Origin: an uncultured Oscillospiraceae bacterium
GTDB taxonomy: Bacteria; Bacillota; Clostridia; Oscillospirales; Oscillospiraceae
Direction: 5' to 3'
Assembly (NCBI GenBank): GCA_934565795.1
Contig: CAKTIM010000022.1
Span: forward strand, 1-32,916
Length of the DNA stretch: 32,916 bases
The notes below the pieces were generated by a model. That model worked only from the letters and a program-made list of their open reading frames with translations, made no database searches and was not told the origin of the DNA. A program made the position numbers and the translations under genes. This document shows positions 1 to 7,370 of this stretch, piece after piece. Each line of letters starts with the position of its first letter. Position 1 is the first letter of the stretch.

Positions 1-108
1 ACGGGAGTATACCTCCAGAACCTCCTCCATTCTTGCCACAAAATCTGCATTCTGCTTTGGCGGAATACACCACATTTCCTTGTGGTGCACTCCTTTTTTC
101 TTGGCTTC
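1..108 (-). pseudogene. IS630-family transposase fragment, catalytic-domain start only
   Basis: The minus strand reads 36 codons to the window edge, including MWCIPPKQNADFVARMEEVL, the start of the DDE catalytic half of IS630-type transposases. Two in-frame TAA codons lie directly upstream (109-114), and the element end is only about 50 bp away, so the N-terminal helix-turn-helix half is missing. The A-rich run at codons 3-5 resembles the slippery site that joins the two reading frames in many IS630 elements, but no first frame is present. This is probably an internally deleted, inactive copy; the rest lies outside the window. Confidence 0.75.
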
Positions 109-127
109 TTATTATATACCACATGAA

Positions 128-164
128 GAGACGGCTGTAAAGTATTAATGGATATGGGCTAGTA
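128..164. repeat. Outer end of the IS630-type element with its TA target
   Basis: The segment ending GATATGGGCTAG at 151-162 is followed by TA (163-164) and then by an intergenic repeat that begins there (GGGACGGATACC). The same end occurs at 10047-10058, again directly before TA and the same repeat. I read it as the terminal inverted repeat of the transposase remnant. The element's other end is outside the window. Confidence 0.55.
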
Positions 165-330
165 GGGACGGATACCAGCCGCCCGCAGCCTGACGGTCTA
201 GGAAGCAGTAAAGATGAACGTATACCGTAAAGGATACATCCCCCAAGCTTCCCTGTGGGGTGGTGCTCCGCACAGCTTTTTACCGAGAATTTACGAATAT
301 TCCTACCCTTGATTCGCATTAAGGGAAAAA
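165..330. repeat. Intergenic mosaic repeat block 1
   Basis: No gene is seen between 109 and 447. The block holds a half unit (GGATACCAGCCGCCCGC), a stretch around 241-270 with AAGCTTCCCTGTGGGG that recurs in blocks 2, 5, 7 and 8, and a short module around 285-320 (TTTACGAATATTCCTAC then TTGATTCGCAT) that recurs inverted near 29757-29795. The 75-residue ORF crossing it has no ribosome binding site and is not called. Confidence 0.7.
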
Positions 331-361
331 AGTTATTGCAATATACTCTTTCTAGAAGATT

Positions 362-407
362 AAAAATAGCGGTAGAAATCACGCAACAGTCGTGGTTTCT
401 ACCGCTA
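362..407 (-). terminator. Rho-independent terminator of the CYTH gene
   Basis: A 17-bp stem (367-383 with 391-407, one G-U pair) and 7-nt loop are followed on the minus strand by a U run (362-366). It lies 40 nt beyond the CYTH stop codon. Confidence 0.85.
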
Positions 408-447
408 ACTTATCATCTGAAAAACCTATCACGCAGCGTCGCCTGCA

Positions 448-1026
448 TCAGTCCCCGTTTGCCAATGCTAGGGCGCGGCTGAGCTTGCTTTTTGGCTGGG
501 GCGTCAGGGAAAAGCGCTGAGCCAGAGCCTGCGCAAACTGGAGGGTGTCAGCATCGGTGCCCTGCTTTTGCTCCACCTCCACCTCCCAGAACGGCAGCTC
601 CTTTCCGCCGCCCAGAAGAACGCCGCTGTCCAGCGCCAGCTCCACCAGCCCGTCGCCTGCCGGGAGCATGGCAGCCCGCCGGGTGAACCGTGCGCCGCAG
701 GTGGGCACCAGGCCATTCTTTGCAAATTCCGCCAGCTCCCCCGGCGCGCCCATGGCAATCAGCCGGGGCAGAGCCGCCTCAACCTCCGCCGCCTCCGTCT
801 CCCACTCCCCCCGGCTGCCATCCGGCAGCGTGGTTTTCACCGTGCAGACGGACACCCCGTTCTCCAGCCGCCTCCGCAGCGTCCAGCGCCGGCGGCTGAT
901 GTTATTTTCCCCGTCATCATAATAGGTCGTCTCCATACACAGCACACGAAACCCCGCATACGCCCGCCGAATGCACTCCAACGTTCCGGCATCCGCCCCA
1001 TACTTCAACTCAAACTCCCGCCCCAC
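448..1026 (-). CDS. CYTH domain protein (triphosphate tunnel metalloenzyme family)
   Basis: The 192-residue product begins with EFELKY, the ExExK signature that opens CYTH domains. The family folds into a beta tunnel that binds triphosphates through acidic and basic side chains; members hydrolyse inorganic triphosphate or thiamine triphosphate, or act as class IV adenylate cyclases. Further charged clusters (RRRWTLRRRLENG, KTTLPDG, WEVEVEQK) fit the alternating strands of the tunnel. There is no signal peptide or membrane segment, so it should be cytosolic. The start is GTG at 1026, six bases after AAGGAGG. The gene stands alone and has its own terminator. The family is secure; the substrate cannot be told from the sequence. 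Confidence 0.85.
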   Translation of the reverse strand: MGREFELKYGADAGTLECIRRAYAGFRVLCMETTYYDDGENNISRRRWTLRRRLENGVSVCTVKTTLPDGSRGEWETEAAEVEAALPRLIAMGAPGELAEFAKNGLVPTCGARFTRRAAMLPAGDGLVELALDSGVLLGGGKELPFWEVEVEQKQGTDADTLQFAQALAQRFSLTPQPKSKLSRALALANGD

Positions 1027-1067
1027 GGCGATTCCTCCTTTTTATGTGAATCAAGAATAACAGCACC

Positions 1068-1661
1068 CCTCCGTAGGGGCGGATACCAGCCGCCCGCAAC
1101 GTCGCGGAATTGAGTTGTCAATTGAATGAATATTACCAAAAGTTTCTGAGTTCGTAGGGGGCGGCAATTTGTCGCCCCGCTGGGTACCGGGATTGAGCGG
1201 TTCGTCTGTACAGCTCAGTTTCATTACCTTTCGGGCGGCTAATATCCGATGAATCAATTGTATGATTGCCCCCGGCAATCATTGATATTTTGATTCGCTG
1301 CGCGGAGTACCACCCCTACGGACTCAGAATGTTTAACCGTCTACCTTTTTAACCCAATCTCTCTCGAAACTTTTTACCTGAGTGCCCTCTTCAGTCGCTG
1401 CGGCGACAGCTGTTTAATTATGGTATCATTGCCACCGGCAATGATTGTTATTAAAGATTCGCTGCGCTCTGCAACACCCCACAGGGAAGCTTGGGGATGT
1501 ACCCTTGAGGTTATACGTTGTTCTTTACTACTTCCTAAACAGCAAGGTTTAGGGTCGGCAGGTTGCCGACCCCTACGGGGTAAAGTTTTTTCTGGTGCCA
1601 TTCAACTTACTGCTATCAAATCCATTACATTATACAGCAGCGGGGCGAAAAGGTAAAGGGG
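1068..1661. repeat. Intergenic mosaic repeat block 2
   Basis: The block joins several units: GTAGGGGCGGATACCAGCC (from 1073), GTAGGGGGCGGCAATTTGTC (from 1156), a CGGGCGGCTAATATCC copy near 1230 interrupted by a module with the palindrome ATTGCCCCCGGCAAT (1264-1278), a unit with CCTCTTCAGTCGCTGCGGCG near 1388 interrupted by a related module with ATTGCCACCGGCAAT (1428-1442), and GGGTCGGCAGGTTGCCGACC near 1552. I see no gene here. Confidence 0.85.
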
Positions 1662-1758
1662 GATCATTTTGGTGAAAAGGGCGGATAATTCCGAAAAAGA
1701 GGGGAAATCTATTTTGGGCGGCGGAGACAAAAAAGTCATAAAAAATCCGAAAACCCCC

Positions 1759-1787
1759 TTGTCATTCTGCTGAATTTGGGGTATAGT
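1759..1787 (+). promoter_or_regulatory. rpoD promoter
   Basis: TTGTCA (1759-1764) and TATAGT (1782-1787) are separated by exactly 17 bp. The predicted start leaves a leader of about 40 nt before the rpoD ribosome binding site. Confidence 0.75.
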
Positions 1788-1835
1788 CTTACAGCATGAG
1801 AAAATAAACGGAAAATGGGATAAAGGGGTAGGCTT

Positions 1836-3002
1836 ATGAGCACAGCAAAGAAAAGTGGAAAAATGGAGGATGTTCAGGCGGCATTGCAGGCGCTGATCAC
1901 CCAAGGAAAAAAGGACGGTATGATCCGGGATACCGACCTGAATGAGGTACTGTCCAAAATGAACCTTTCCCCCGAAAAAATTGAAGAAGTATACGACCGT
2001 TTTGAGGCCATGAACATCCAGGTCACCACCTCTAACCTGGACGCGCTGGACGACGGCCTGGATGTGCTGGGCGGCGACCTGGGCGACGGGCTGGACATGC
2101 TGGACGACGGCATTGACCTGCGCGGCATGGACGAGGAGGAGCTGGTCGACCCCGTCGACCTGGCTGCCGAATACAGTCTGGACGACCCGGTGCGCATGTA
2201 CCTGAAGGAGATCGGCCAGGTGAAGCTGCTGTCCGCCGAGGAGGAAGTGGAGCTGGCCAAGCGCATTTCCGAGGGCGACCAGGAGGCAAAGAACAAGCTG
2301 ACCGAGGCCAACCTGCGCCTGGTGGTCTCCATCGCCAAGAAGTATTCCGGCAGAGGGCTGCACATTCTCGACCTGATTCAGGAGGGCAACACCGGCCTGA
2401 TCCGCGCCGTGGACAAGTTTGACTGGACAAAGGGAAACAAATTCTCTACATATGCTACCTGGTGGATCCGGCAGGCCATCACCCGTGCCATCGCCGACCA
2501 GGCGAGAACCATCCGGGTTCCCGTGCATATGGTGGAGGTCATCAATAAGGCCACCCGCTGCAACCGCAAGCTGGTGCAGGAGCTGGGGCGGGAGCCGACG
2601 GTGGAGGAGATCGCCAAGGAGCTGGGTCTGCCCGTTGAGAAGATCATCGAGGCCAACCGCACCGCCGCCGATACCCTGAGCCTGGACACCCCCGTGGGCG
2701 ACGAGGAGGACACCTCCATCGGCTCCTTCGTGGAGGACGAGCGCACTCCCGGCCCGGCGGATGCCACCTCCAACGCGCTGCTGGCCGAGGCCCTGAAGGA
2801 AATTCTCGGCACCCTGACCGAGCGGGAGGCCGACGTGCTGCGCATGCGCTTCGGCATGTACGACGGCCGCACCCACACGCTGGAGGAGGTCGGCCAGATT
2901 TTCGGCGTGACCCGTGAGCGAATCCGCCAGATCGAAAACAAGGCCATCCGCAAGCTCCGCCACCCCAGCAGAGCCAAAAAAATCCGCGACTTTTATGCTT
3001 AA
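1836..3002 (+). CDS. rpoD: RNA polymerase primary sigma factor RpoD (SigA)
   Basis: The 388-residue protein has the full primary sigma architecture. Region 1.1 is followed by an acidic insertion rich in LDD/GDGLD at about residues 66-110. Region 1.2 has [11 protein letters not shown]. Region 2 has [29 protein letters not shown] and [15 protein letters not shown] for core binding and -10 recognition. Region 4 has [14 protein letters not shown] and the -35-binding helix [18 protein letters not shown]. It directs RNA polymerase to the TTGACA/TATAAT promoters seen across this window. AAAGGGG precedes the ATG. It is a single-gene unit bounded by its own promoter and a strong hairpin; dnaG, a frequent neighbour, is not adjacent. 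Confidence 0.98.
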   Translation: MSTAKKSGKMEDVQAALQALITQGKKDGMIRDTDLNEVLSKMNLSPEKIEEVYDRFEAMNIQVTTSNLDALDDGLDVLGGDLGDGLDMLDDGIDLRGMDEEELVDPVDLAAEYSLDDPVRMYLKEIGQVKLLSAEEEVELAKRISEGDQEAKNKLTEANLRLVVSIAKKYSGRGLHILDLIQEGNTGLIRAVDKFDWTKGNKFSTYATWWIRQAITRAIADQARTIRVPVHMVEVINKATRCNRKLVQELGREPTVEEIAKELGLPVEKIIEANRTAADTLSLDTPVGDEEDTSIGSFVEDERTPGPADATSNALLAEALKEILGTLTEREADVLRMRFGMYDGRTHTLEEVGQIFGVTRERIRQIENKAIRKLRHPSRAKKIRDFYA

Positions 3003-3008
3003 TTCTTA

Positions 3009-3035
3009 GGGCCTGCCGCAAAATGCGGCAGGCCC
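3009..3035. terminator. Shared terminator hairpin between rpoD and the deaminase operon
   Basis: A perfect 12-bp GC-rich stem (3009-3020 with 3024-3035) encloses a 3-nt loop 6 nt after the rpoD stop. The following T run is short, so termination efficiency is uncertain. It lies between convergent genes and could serve both. Confidence 0.75.
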
Positions 3036-3084
3036 TGAATCGTTTTGCGCGGCTATAAAGGCTGCTGCGTTGAGAGCAGACTGC

Positions 3085-3522
3085 CTATTCCCTGCCTTTT
3101 GCCTCGGCGTAGCGTTCTTTGCCCCACCAGAGGGGCATCAGGGTTTTTAGGGTGACGGTTTCTCTTGTTTCGTAATTTACCATGATCTGCATGTCCTCGT
3201 TTTCCTCGTTCAGCTGGTAGAGGAATTCGCGGCAGGCGCCGCAGGGCATGCCGCTGCCTTCGCCGTAGGGGGCTTCGTCCCGGAAGGCGATCAGGTGCTT
3301 GATTTTTGTCTGGCCGCTGGTGATGTACATGTTCAGCGCGGCCACCCGCTCGGCGCACAGGTTCATTACGCCGCTACAGCTTTCGATGCAGAAGCCCGTG
3401 TAGATTTCGCCGTTTTCGGCCTCCAGGGCGCAGACCACGTGATGCGCGTACACAAAGGGGGATACCTCCTCCGGGTGGTACTGTGCCTTTGCTTTTTCAT
3501 ATAATTCTTGCCAAATATCCAT
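3085..3522 (-). CDS. Cytidine deaminase family protein
   Basis: The 145-residue product matches the small tetrameric cytidine deaminases that convert cytidine or deoxycytidine to uridine forms in pyrimidine salvage. The zinc site is visible: C56-A-E58, with E58 the proton shuttle, and P-C94-G-A-C97-R, giving the three-cysteine ligand set. Length is normal for the family. The ATG at 3522 follows AGGAGG-like GGAGGAAAAA. It is the third gene of an operon, 22 nt after the nitroreductase. Some relatives deaminate blasticidin S or modified nucleosides, so the exact substrate is open. The gene ends in TAG, which shows that TAG is a normal stop codon here. Confidence 0.85.
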   Translation of the reverse strand: MDIWQELYEKAKAQYHPEEVSPFVYAHHVVCALEAENGEIYTGFCIESCSGVMNLCAERVAALNMYITSGQTKIKHLIAFRDEAPYGEGSGMPCGACREFLYQLNEENEDMQIMVNYETRETVTLKTLMPLWWGKERYAEAKGRE

Positions 3523-3544
3523 TTTTTCCTCCAAATTTTTTGAT

Positions 3545-4171
3545 TTACCACTTGTTCCAGTGAATGCGGTCTTGTGTGCGGATGTCCTTCTGCTTGATCG
3601 CCGGGGCGTCCGGCTTGGGTCTGCCGATGCCGATGAAGCAGGGCATGAGATAATCGTCGGGGAAGCCCAGCACCTTTTTGGCGTAGCCCGCCTCGCCGCC
3701 CAGGGGGATGCGCAGGGTGCAGGCGTAGCCCTCCGCCGTGGCGGCCAGGAAGATATTTTCGATACTGCACCATATGGAGGCGAAGCCATTGAGGTGGGAC
3801 AGGTTTTCGGGGTGGAGAATGTCCGTTTTCTGCTTCAGCAGCGGGATCACCACCGCCGACGCATCCAGCAGCATCCGATGCTGCTTCGGCACGGCGTTTC
3901 GGTAGGCGGCCTGCTGCTCCGGGTCGCTCAGGCTCCAGTCCCTCAGCAGCTGCTCCATGTCGTCGTGGGAAATCCCATTGGGAATGACCTGTAACAGGCG
4001 AACCACGGTGTCCCTGTCCTGGAGCACGATGTAGTGCCAATCGCGCATATGGTCATTGGTGGGCGCTTTCAGCCCGGCGGAGATGATCCGCTCCAGGGCC
4101 TCCTGGGGGATGGTTTCGTTTTCAAAATCCCGGATGGTTCTTCTCTTTTCAACAACGGTGTAAAATTCCAT
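3545..4171 (-). CDS. Nitroreductase family protein (FMN-dependent)
   Basis: The 208-residue protein has the nitroreductase fold signatures: the N-terminal FMN-phosphate motif EKRRTIRDF, APTNDHMRDWHYIVL, and a C-terminal FIGIGRPKPDAPAIKQKD loop. Family members use NAD(P)H and FMN to reduce nitro groups, quinones or related electrophiles in the cytosol. I chose the ATG at 4171 because GAGGAGG lies just upstream; a longer open frame upstream runs antisense-like through the acetyltransferase gene and is not real. It starts 11 nt after the upstream acetyltransferase stop, which indicates an operon. The physiological substrate is unknown. Confidence 0.88.
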   Translation of the reverse strand: MEFYTVVEKRRTIRDFENETIPQEALERIISAGLKAPTNDHMRDWHYIVLQDRDTVVRLLQVIPNGISHDDMEQLLRDWSLSDPEQQAAYRNAVPKQHRMLLDASAVVIPLLKQKTDILHPENLSHLNGFASIWCSIENIFLAATAEGYACTLRIPLGGEAGYAKKVLGFPDDYLMPCFIGIGRPKPDAPAIKQKDIRTQDRIHWNKW

Positions 4172-4182
4172 TTGCTGCCTCC

Positions 4183-4926
4183 TCACTGTACCCCGGCAAG
4201 GGCCAGGAATTTCTTGTCGGACTGGATGGCGTGGGTCACGAACACGCCGTCGCGGAACAGGGCGTAGGTGGTGACCGGCGCGGGGAGGCGCTGCGCCTCC
4301 TGGAGCGTGGTGATGTGGATGACCCGCAGGGGGATGCCGTGCTCCCTGGCCGCCTCCTGCACCCGCGGCACCCAGTAATGGGTGAAGGGGCACTGGTCGG
4401 TGTAGTACAGGACAAAGCCGCTGCCCTCCGCCCGTGCCTGCCGGGCGCAGTCCGTGAACCGGGGCGGCTGGGCGTCCGGCACCAGGGGCAGGTACATCAG
4501 ATCGATTCCGCAGTCCGACACATCGGTCACGGCAAAGCCCTTGTAGGCCAGGAATTTGGGGTCGGCTAAAAATTCTCGCTTGCGCCCCTGGGCGCACAGA
4601 ATGCAGATTCCCTTCCGCCCCTGGGCCTGGGCATCCCGGATGCACCGGGCCAGAAGCTCGTTGGAATAGCCGTGTCCTTTCATCGCCCCGGCGATCCACA
4701 GGCAATTGATGTAGAGATACCCTTCCGCCCGGATGGGCGCCCAGGCATATTCCGCCGGAATGTACTCGATGAAGCACTTGCCCCGCTCCTCGCTGCGGTA
4801 AAATACCAGCCCCTCGTCAAAGCGCTGCTTCAGCCATTCCTTTTTCGCCGCGCTCTGCCCGCCGGACATGGCGCAGCAGATGTGCTCGCGGTCAATGTTC
4901 TCCTTGGTGATTTGAATGAAATTCAT
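4183..4926 (-). CDS. GNAT acetyltransferase with C-terminal YoaP-like domain
   Basis: The 247-residue protein has an N-terminal GNAT domain. The acetyl-CoA loop region is GAMKGHGYSNELLARCIRDA near residues 80-99. The C-terminal part, from about residue 160 (GSGFVLYYTDQCPFTHYWVP), has a thioredoxin-like start with a lone Cys and matches the arrangement of YoaP proteins. The ATG at 4926 follows GGAGCTTACA. It leads the operon with the nitroreductase and cytidine deaminase. Transcription may come from its own weak promoter or by read-through of the structured RNA upstream. YoaP substrates are not established, so I assign family only. Confidence 0.8.
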   Translation of the reverse strand: MNFIQITKENIDREHICCAMSGGQSAAKKEWLKQRFDEGLVFYRSEERGKCFIEYIPAEYAWAPIRAEGYLYINCLWIAGAMKGHGYSNELLARCIRDAQAQGRKGICILCAQGRKREFLADPKFLAYKGFAVTDVSDCGIDLMYLPLVPDAQPPRFTDCARQARAEGSGFVLYYTDQCPFTHYWVPRVQEAAREHGIPLRVIHITTLQEAQRLPAPVTTYALFRDGVFVTHAIQSDKKFLALAGVQ

Positions 4927-5004
4927 TGTAAGCTCCTATCTGTGTATATAAGGAAGCGCCGAAGCAAATCGGTGAGCGCCGCCGTCCGGCCGCAGATACG
5001 CCCT

Positions 5005-5044
5005 AACAAAAAAGAGCAGCGCAAACCGCCTCTCGGTCTGCACT
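5005..5044 (-). terminator. Rho-independent terminator of the 5007-5207 RNA
   Basis: An 11-bp stem (5034-5044 with 5018-5028 on the minus strand) with a 5-nt loop is followed by GCUC and a run of six U (5008-5013). It lies about 80 nt before the acetyltransferase start codon. Confidence 0.85.
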
Positions 5045-5207
5045 GCGTCTGAGGCTGCCCCGAAGCAGGCTGCCAGGCACCGTGAACGAACCCTCGCTCA
5101 CCGCCCCAGCCCACCGCTTCGGCACTTCCCTTTGCGTCTGGCATATTGAATCCCGCAGCCCGCCCTCCCGGCCAACCGCCCGGCAGATGCGCACCACGTA
5201 ACACACA
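5007..5207 (-). ncRNA. Free-standing structured RNA, possible 6S RNA
   Basis: A perfect promoter and a strong terminator enclose about 200 nt with no plausible protein frame. Several helices can be drawn: an 8-bp hairpin GUGAGCGA/UCGUUCAC, a GGCUG/CAGCC helix outside it, and a 7-bp pairing CCGAAGC/GCUUCGG enclosing both, giving a long rod with internal loops. Size, isolation and rod shape fit 6S RNA, which binds sigma-A polymerase. I do not recognise an unambiguous 6S consensus. The SRP RNA signature GGAAG-AGCA, tmRNA ends and T-box GGUGG are absent. An alternative is an attenuated leader of the acetyltransferase operon. Confidence 0.55.
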
Positions 5208-5213
5208 TCACCC

Positions 5214-5242
5214 ATTATAGCGGCCATCGCCCCGCTTGTCAA
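5214..5242 (-). promoter_or_regulatory. Perfect-consensus sigma-A promoter for the structured RNA
   Basis: On the minus strand TTGACA (5237-5242) and TATAAT (5214-5219) are separated by 17 bp. Both hexamers match the consensus fully, which predicts very high transcription from about 5207 leftwards. It slightly overlaps the extended 3' end of the flavodoxin-like gene. Confidence 0.88.
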
Positions 5243-5991
5243 TGATAATAAAAAATGCCCCGTACGGGGCCTGAGCGGTCAATTGTATAGAAGCCGCTAA
5301 AAATCCTTTGAGTGCGTAGGGGGCGGCAACCTGCCGCTCCGTAATGTAACGGTTTTGGTAGCAGTCCGTTGAATGGGAGCAGCTGACACACCCTCCAAAA
5401 GCTTCCCTGGGGAAGGCCCTTGGCTTCCTTTTCCCGCTGGATGGCCCGCATCATAAAGGCCATATTCCTTCCCAGGGTGCGCATGGTTTGCAGGCCCTCG
5501 GCGTCCAGCTCCACCTCTTCGGCCCGGCCGCCGTAGACCATGTTCCAATACTGGCTGGATGCCACCGGCATGCCGGTCATGGTGAAATATTTGTTCAGCA
5601 CGTCAAAGGACGCCGTATTGCCGCCCCGGCGGCAGGTGGTGACGGCAGCGCCCACCTTCATGGTCTTGTCCGTGCCCAGGGTGCTGAAGAACAGCCGATC
5701 CATAAAGGAGATGGCTCCGCCTGCGGGGGAGGCGAAATAAACCGGCGCACCGATGACAAAGGCATCCGCCTCGGCCAGCTTGGGGGCAACCTCGTTGACC
5801 GCGTCGTCAAAGACGCACTTGCCCGTCTCGTGGCACTTGCGGCAGGCAATGCAGCCGCAGATGTTCTTGGCGCCCACGTGGATCAGCTCCGTTTCGATGC
5901 CCTCGTCCTCCAGCGTCCGCTTCAGCTCTGCCAGGGCGGTGTAGGTTCAGCCCTTGGCGTGGGGACTTCCGTTTACCAGCAATGCTTTCAT
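5239..5991 (-). CDS. Flavodoxin-like NADPH-dependent FMN reductase with in-frame UGA (possible selenocysteine)
   Basis: Translation from the ATG at 5991 (after AAGGAGGAAACGCAA) gives MKALLVNGSPHAKG, then a UGA at codon 15 (5947-5949), then TYTALAEL in the same frame. The family usually reads NGSPxxxGCTYTAL, so UGA replaces a conserved cysteine. The rest is intact: the cysteine cluster CGCIACRKCHETGKC, the flavin site GAPVYFASPAGG, and TTCRRGGNTASFDVLNKYF. Such proteins reduce quinones, flavins or metal ions. It lies 13 nt after the alcohol dehydrogenase in one operon. Its last 45-50 residues are encoded by an intergenic repeat and look foreign. Reading options are selenocysteine insertion, a nonsense mutation, or a sequencing error. 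Confidence 0.65.
5296..5411. repeat. Intergenic mosaic repeat block 3, inside the 3' end of the flavodoxin gene
   Basis: GTAGGGGGCGGCAACCTGCC (5317-5336), followed by a linker that ends GTTGAATGG, matches units in the other blocks. Here the repeat lies within the open frame of the flavodoxin-like protein and supplies its C-terminal tail. Confidence 0.75.
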
Positions 5992-6004
5992 TTGCGTTTC
6001 CTCC

Positions 6005-7162
6005 TTATCTGCACTCCATCAGAATTTCATAAATTTCGTCGTGGGTCAGCTTCTTGCAGCAGCCGGGGGTGAGCACGGTGGAATCCGCAATGGCGCGGAA
6101 ATCCGTGTCGGCGGGGATGCCCAGCTCATAGAAGGAGGTGGGCATGCCGATCTCCTTGATGAAGGCCGCCAGCGCCTCCACACCGGCCAGGGCAGCCTCC
6201 TCGTCACTGCCCTTGGGCGCAATGCCCCATACGTTCCGGGCGAACCGGGCAAAGCGGGCGGCTCCGGCCTTGCAGATGTGCCGGTACAGCACGGGATGGA
6301 TCACCGCCAGGCCCGCGCCGTGGTTGCAGTTGGTGTAAGCGCCCAGCTGGTGCTCCAGCATGTGACACTGGAAATCCGTCACCTTGCCGATTTTCAGCAC
6401 GCCGTTCTCCGCCATGGCCGAGGCCCAGGCCAGCTCGCTGCGGGCGTCGTAATTGTTGGGGTCGCGGAGCAGCACCCGGATGTTGCGGATGACGCTGCGC
6501 ATGACGGCCTCGCCCATATCGTCGGACAGATTGTTTTCGCCGGGCTTTCCAAAATAGGTCTCCATGGCGTGACTCAGGGTGTCGAACGCGCCGGAAATCA
6601 CCTGCTTCATGGGCACGGACATGGCATATTCCGGGTTCAGGAAGGCGGCGTCCGCCTGAGCGCCCCACAGCGCGCCCTTGATCTTCTTTTCCTCGTGGGT
6701 GATCACCGCGCCGCTGTTCATCTCGCTGCCGGTGCCGAATACCGTCACAATGGTGCACAGGGGAATGAACCTGGTGGGGTAGACGTGCTTCGTGTTCTCC
6801 AGCTCCCAGAGGTCCTCGGAAAGCCCCGCCTGAGCGGAAACCACCTTGCAGCAATCCGACACGCTGCCGCCGCCCACCGCCAGAATGAGCGACACATGAT
6901 TCTCCCGCGCGATCCTTGCCCCCTCCTGCACCTTGGCGTAGGTGGGATTGGACATGATCCCGGAAAACTCCACAACCCGCTTCCCAGCGTTCTTCAGAAT
7001 GCCCACAACCTCGTCATACACCCCATTGCGCTTGATAGACCCGCCGCCATAGGCCAGCATGACAGTTTCGCCGTAGCCCTTCAGCACCTCACCCAGATGC
7101 TCCTTCACACAGTCCCTGCCAAAATAAACCTTGGTCTTGTTCTCAAAAATAAAGCTGTTCAT
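6005..7162 (-). CDS. Iron-containing alcohol dehydrogenase, BdhA/YugJ-like
   Basis: The 385-residue protein belongs to the iron-containing (group III) alcohol dehydrogenases. Seen motifs are the nucleotide-binding GGGSIKRNG and AVGGGSVSDCCK, the metal-binding stretch GAFDTLSHAMETYF, and HMLEHQLGAYTNCNHGAGLAVIHP with the histidine ligands. Relatives reduce aldehydes to alcohols with NAD(P)H, as in butanol formation or aldehyde detoxification. AAAGGG lies upstream of two adjacent ATGs (7165 and 7162); I use 7162 for better spacing. The leader carries an inserted MITE (7196-7359). Together with the flavodoxin-like gene it forms an operon whose 19-bp promoter spacer suggests a MerR-type activator. 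Confidence 0.92.
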   Translation of the reverse strand: MNSFIFENKTKVYFGRDCVKEHLGEVLKGYGETVMLAYGGGSIKRNGVYDEVVGILKNAGKRVVEFSGIMSNPTYAKVQEGARIARENHVSLILAVGGGSVSDCCKVVSAQAGLSEDLWELENTKHVYPTRFIPLCTIVTVFGTGSEMNSGAVITHEEKKIKGALWGAQADAAFLNPEYAMSVPMKQVISGAFDTLSHAMETYFGKPGENNLSDDMGEAVMRSVIRNIRVLLRDPNNYDARSELAWASAMAENGVLKIGKVTDFQCHMLEHQLGAYTNCNHGAGLAVIHPVLYRHICKAGAARFARFARNVWGIAPKGSDEEAALAGVEALAAFIKEIGMPTSFYELGIPADTDFRAIADSTVLTPGCCKKLTHDEIYEILMECR

Positions 7163-7195
7163 CATGCATCCCTTTCCGCTTGCGCTTTTTTTATG

Positions 7196-7359
7196 AGGGA
7201 ATCTCTGAATAAATCGTCTGCGGCTGTGAGCGGATCTTTTTCGCCCACTCTTCGGTACCGAAAACGGGAAATACATACAGTATTCCGCCGTTTCCGATAC
7301 CTCGATTGGCCGAAAAATCTCTCGCTCACAGCTCTTGCCGATTTAATCAGAGCTTCCCT
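7196..7359. mobile_element. MITE-like element, family B copy 1, in the dehydrogenase leader
   Basis: The ends are imperfect inverted repeats: GGGAATCTCTGAATAAATCG on the left and CGATTTAATCAGAGCTTCCC on the right. Subterminal GGCTGTGAGCG/CGCTCACAGC also pair. It codes for nothing. It lies between the predicted promoter (7371-7401) and the start codon of the dehydrogenase, so it is transcribed as leader. The flanks (TG/AG) do not show a clean target duplication. Confidence 0.65.
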
Positions 7360-7370
7360 AGACATCTCCA

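Noticed and set aside
255..482. 75-residue plus-strand ORF near the left edge
   Set aside because: It reads through a repeat and the CYTH terminator hairpin, without a ribosome site.
1602..2963. 453-residue minus-strand ORF opposite rpoD
   Set aside because: It is the antisense shadow of a GC-rich gene, with His/Gln/Val-rich composition and no ribosome site.
5007..5207. SRP RNA, tmRNA or T-box leader
   Set aside because: The GGAAG-AGCA loop, the tmRNA ends and the T-box core were looked for and not found.
5003..5242. 79- and 93-residue minus-strand ORFs across the structured RNA
   Set aside because: They run through the promoter and terminator and lack ribosome sites; a non-coding RNA explains the region better.
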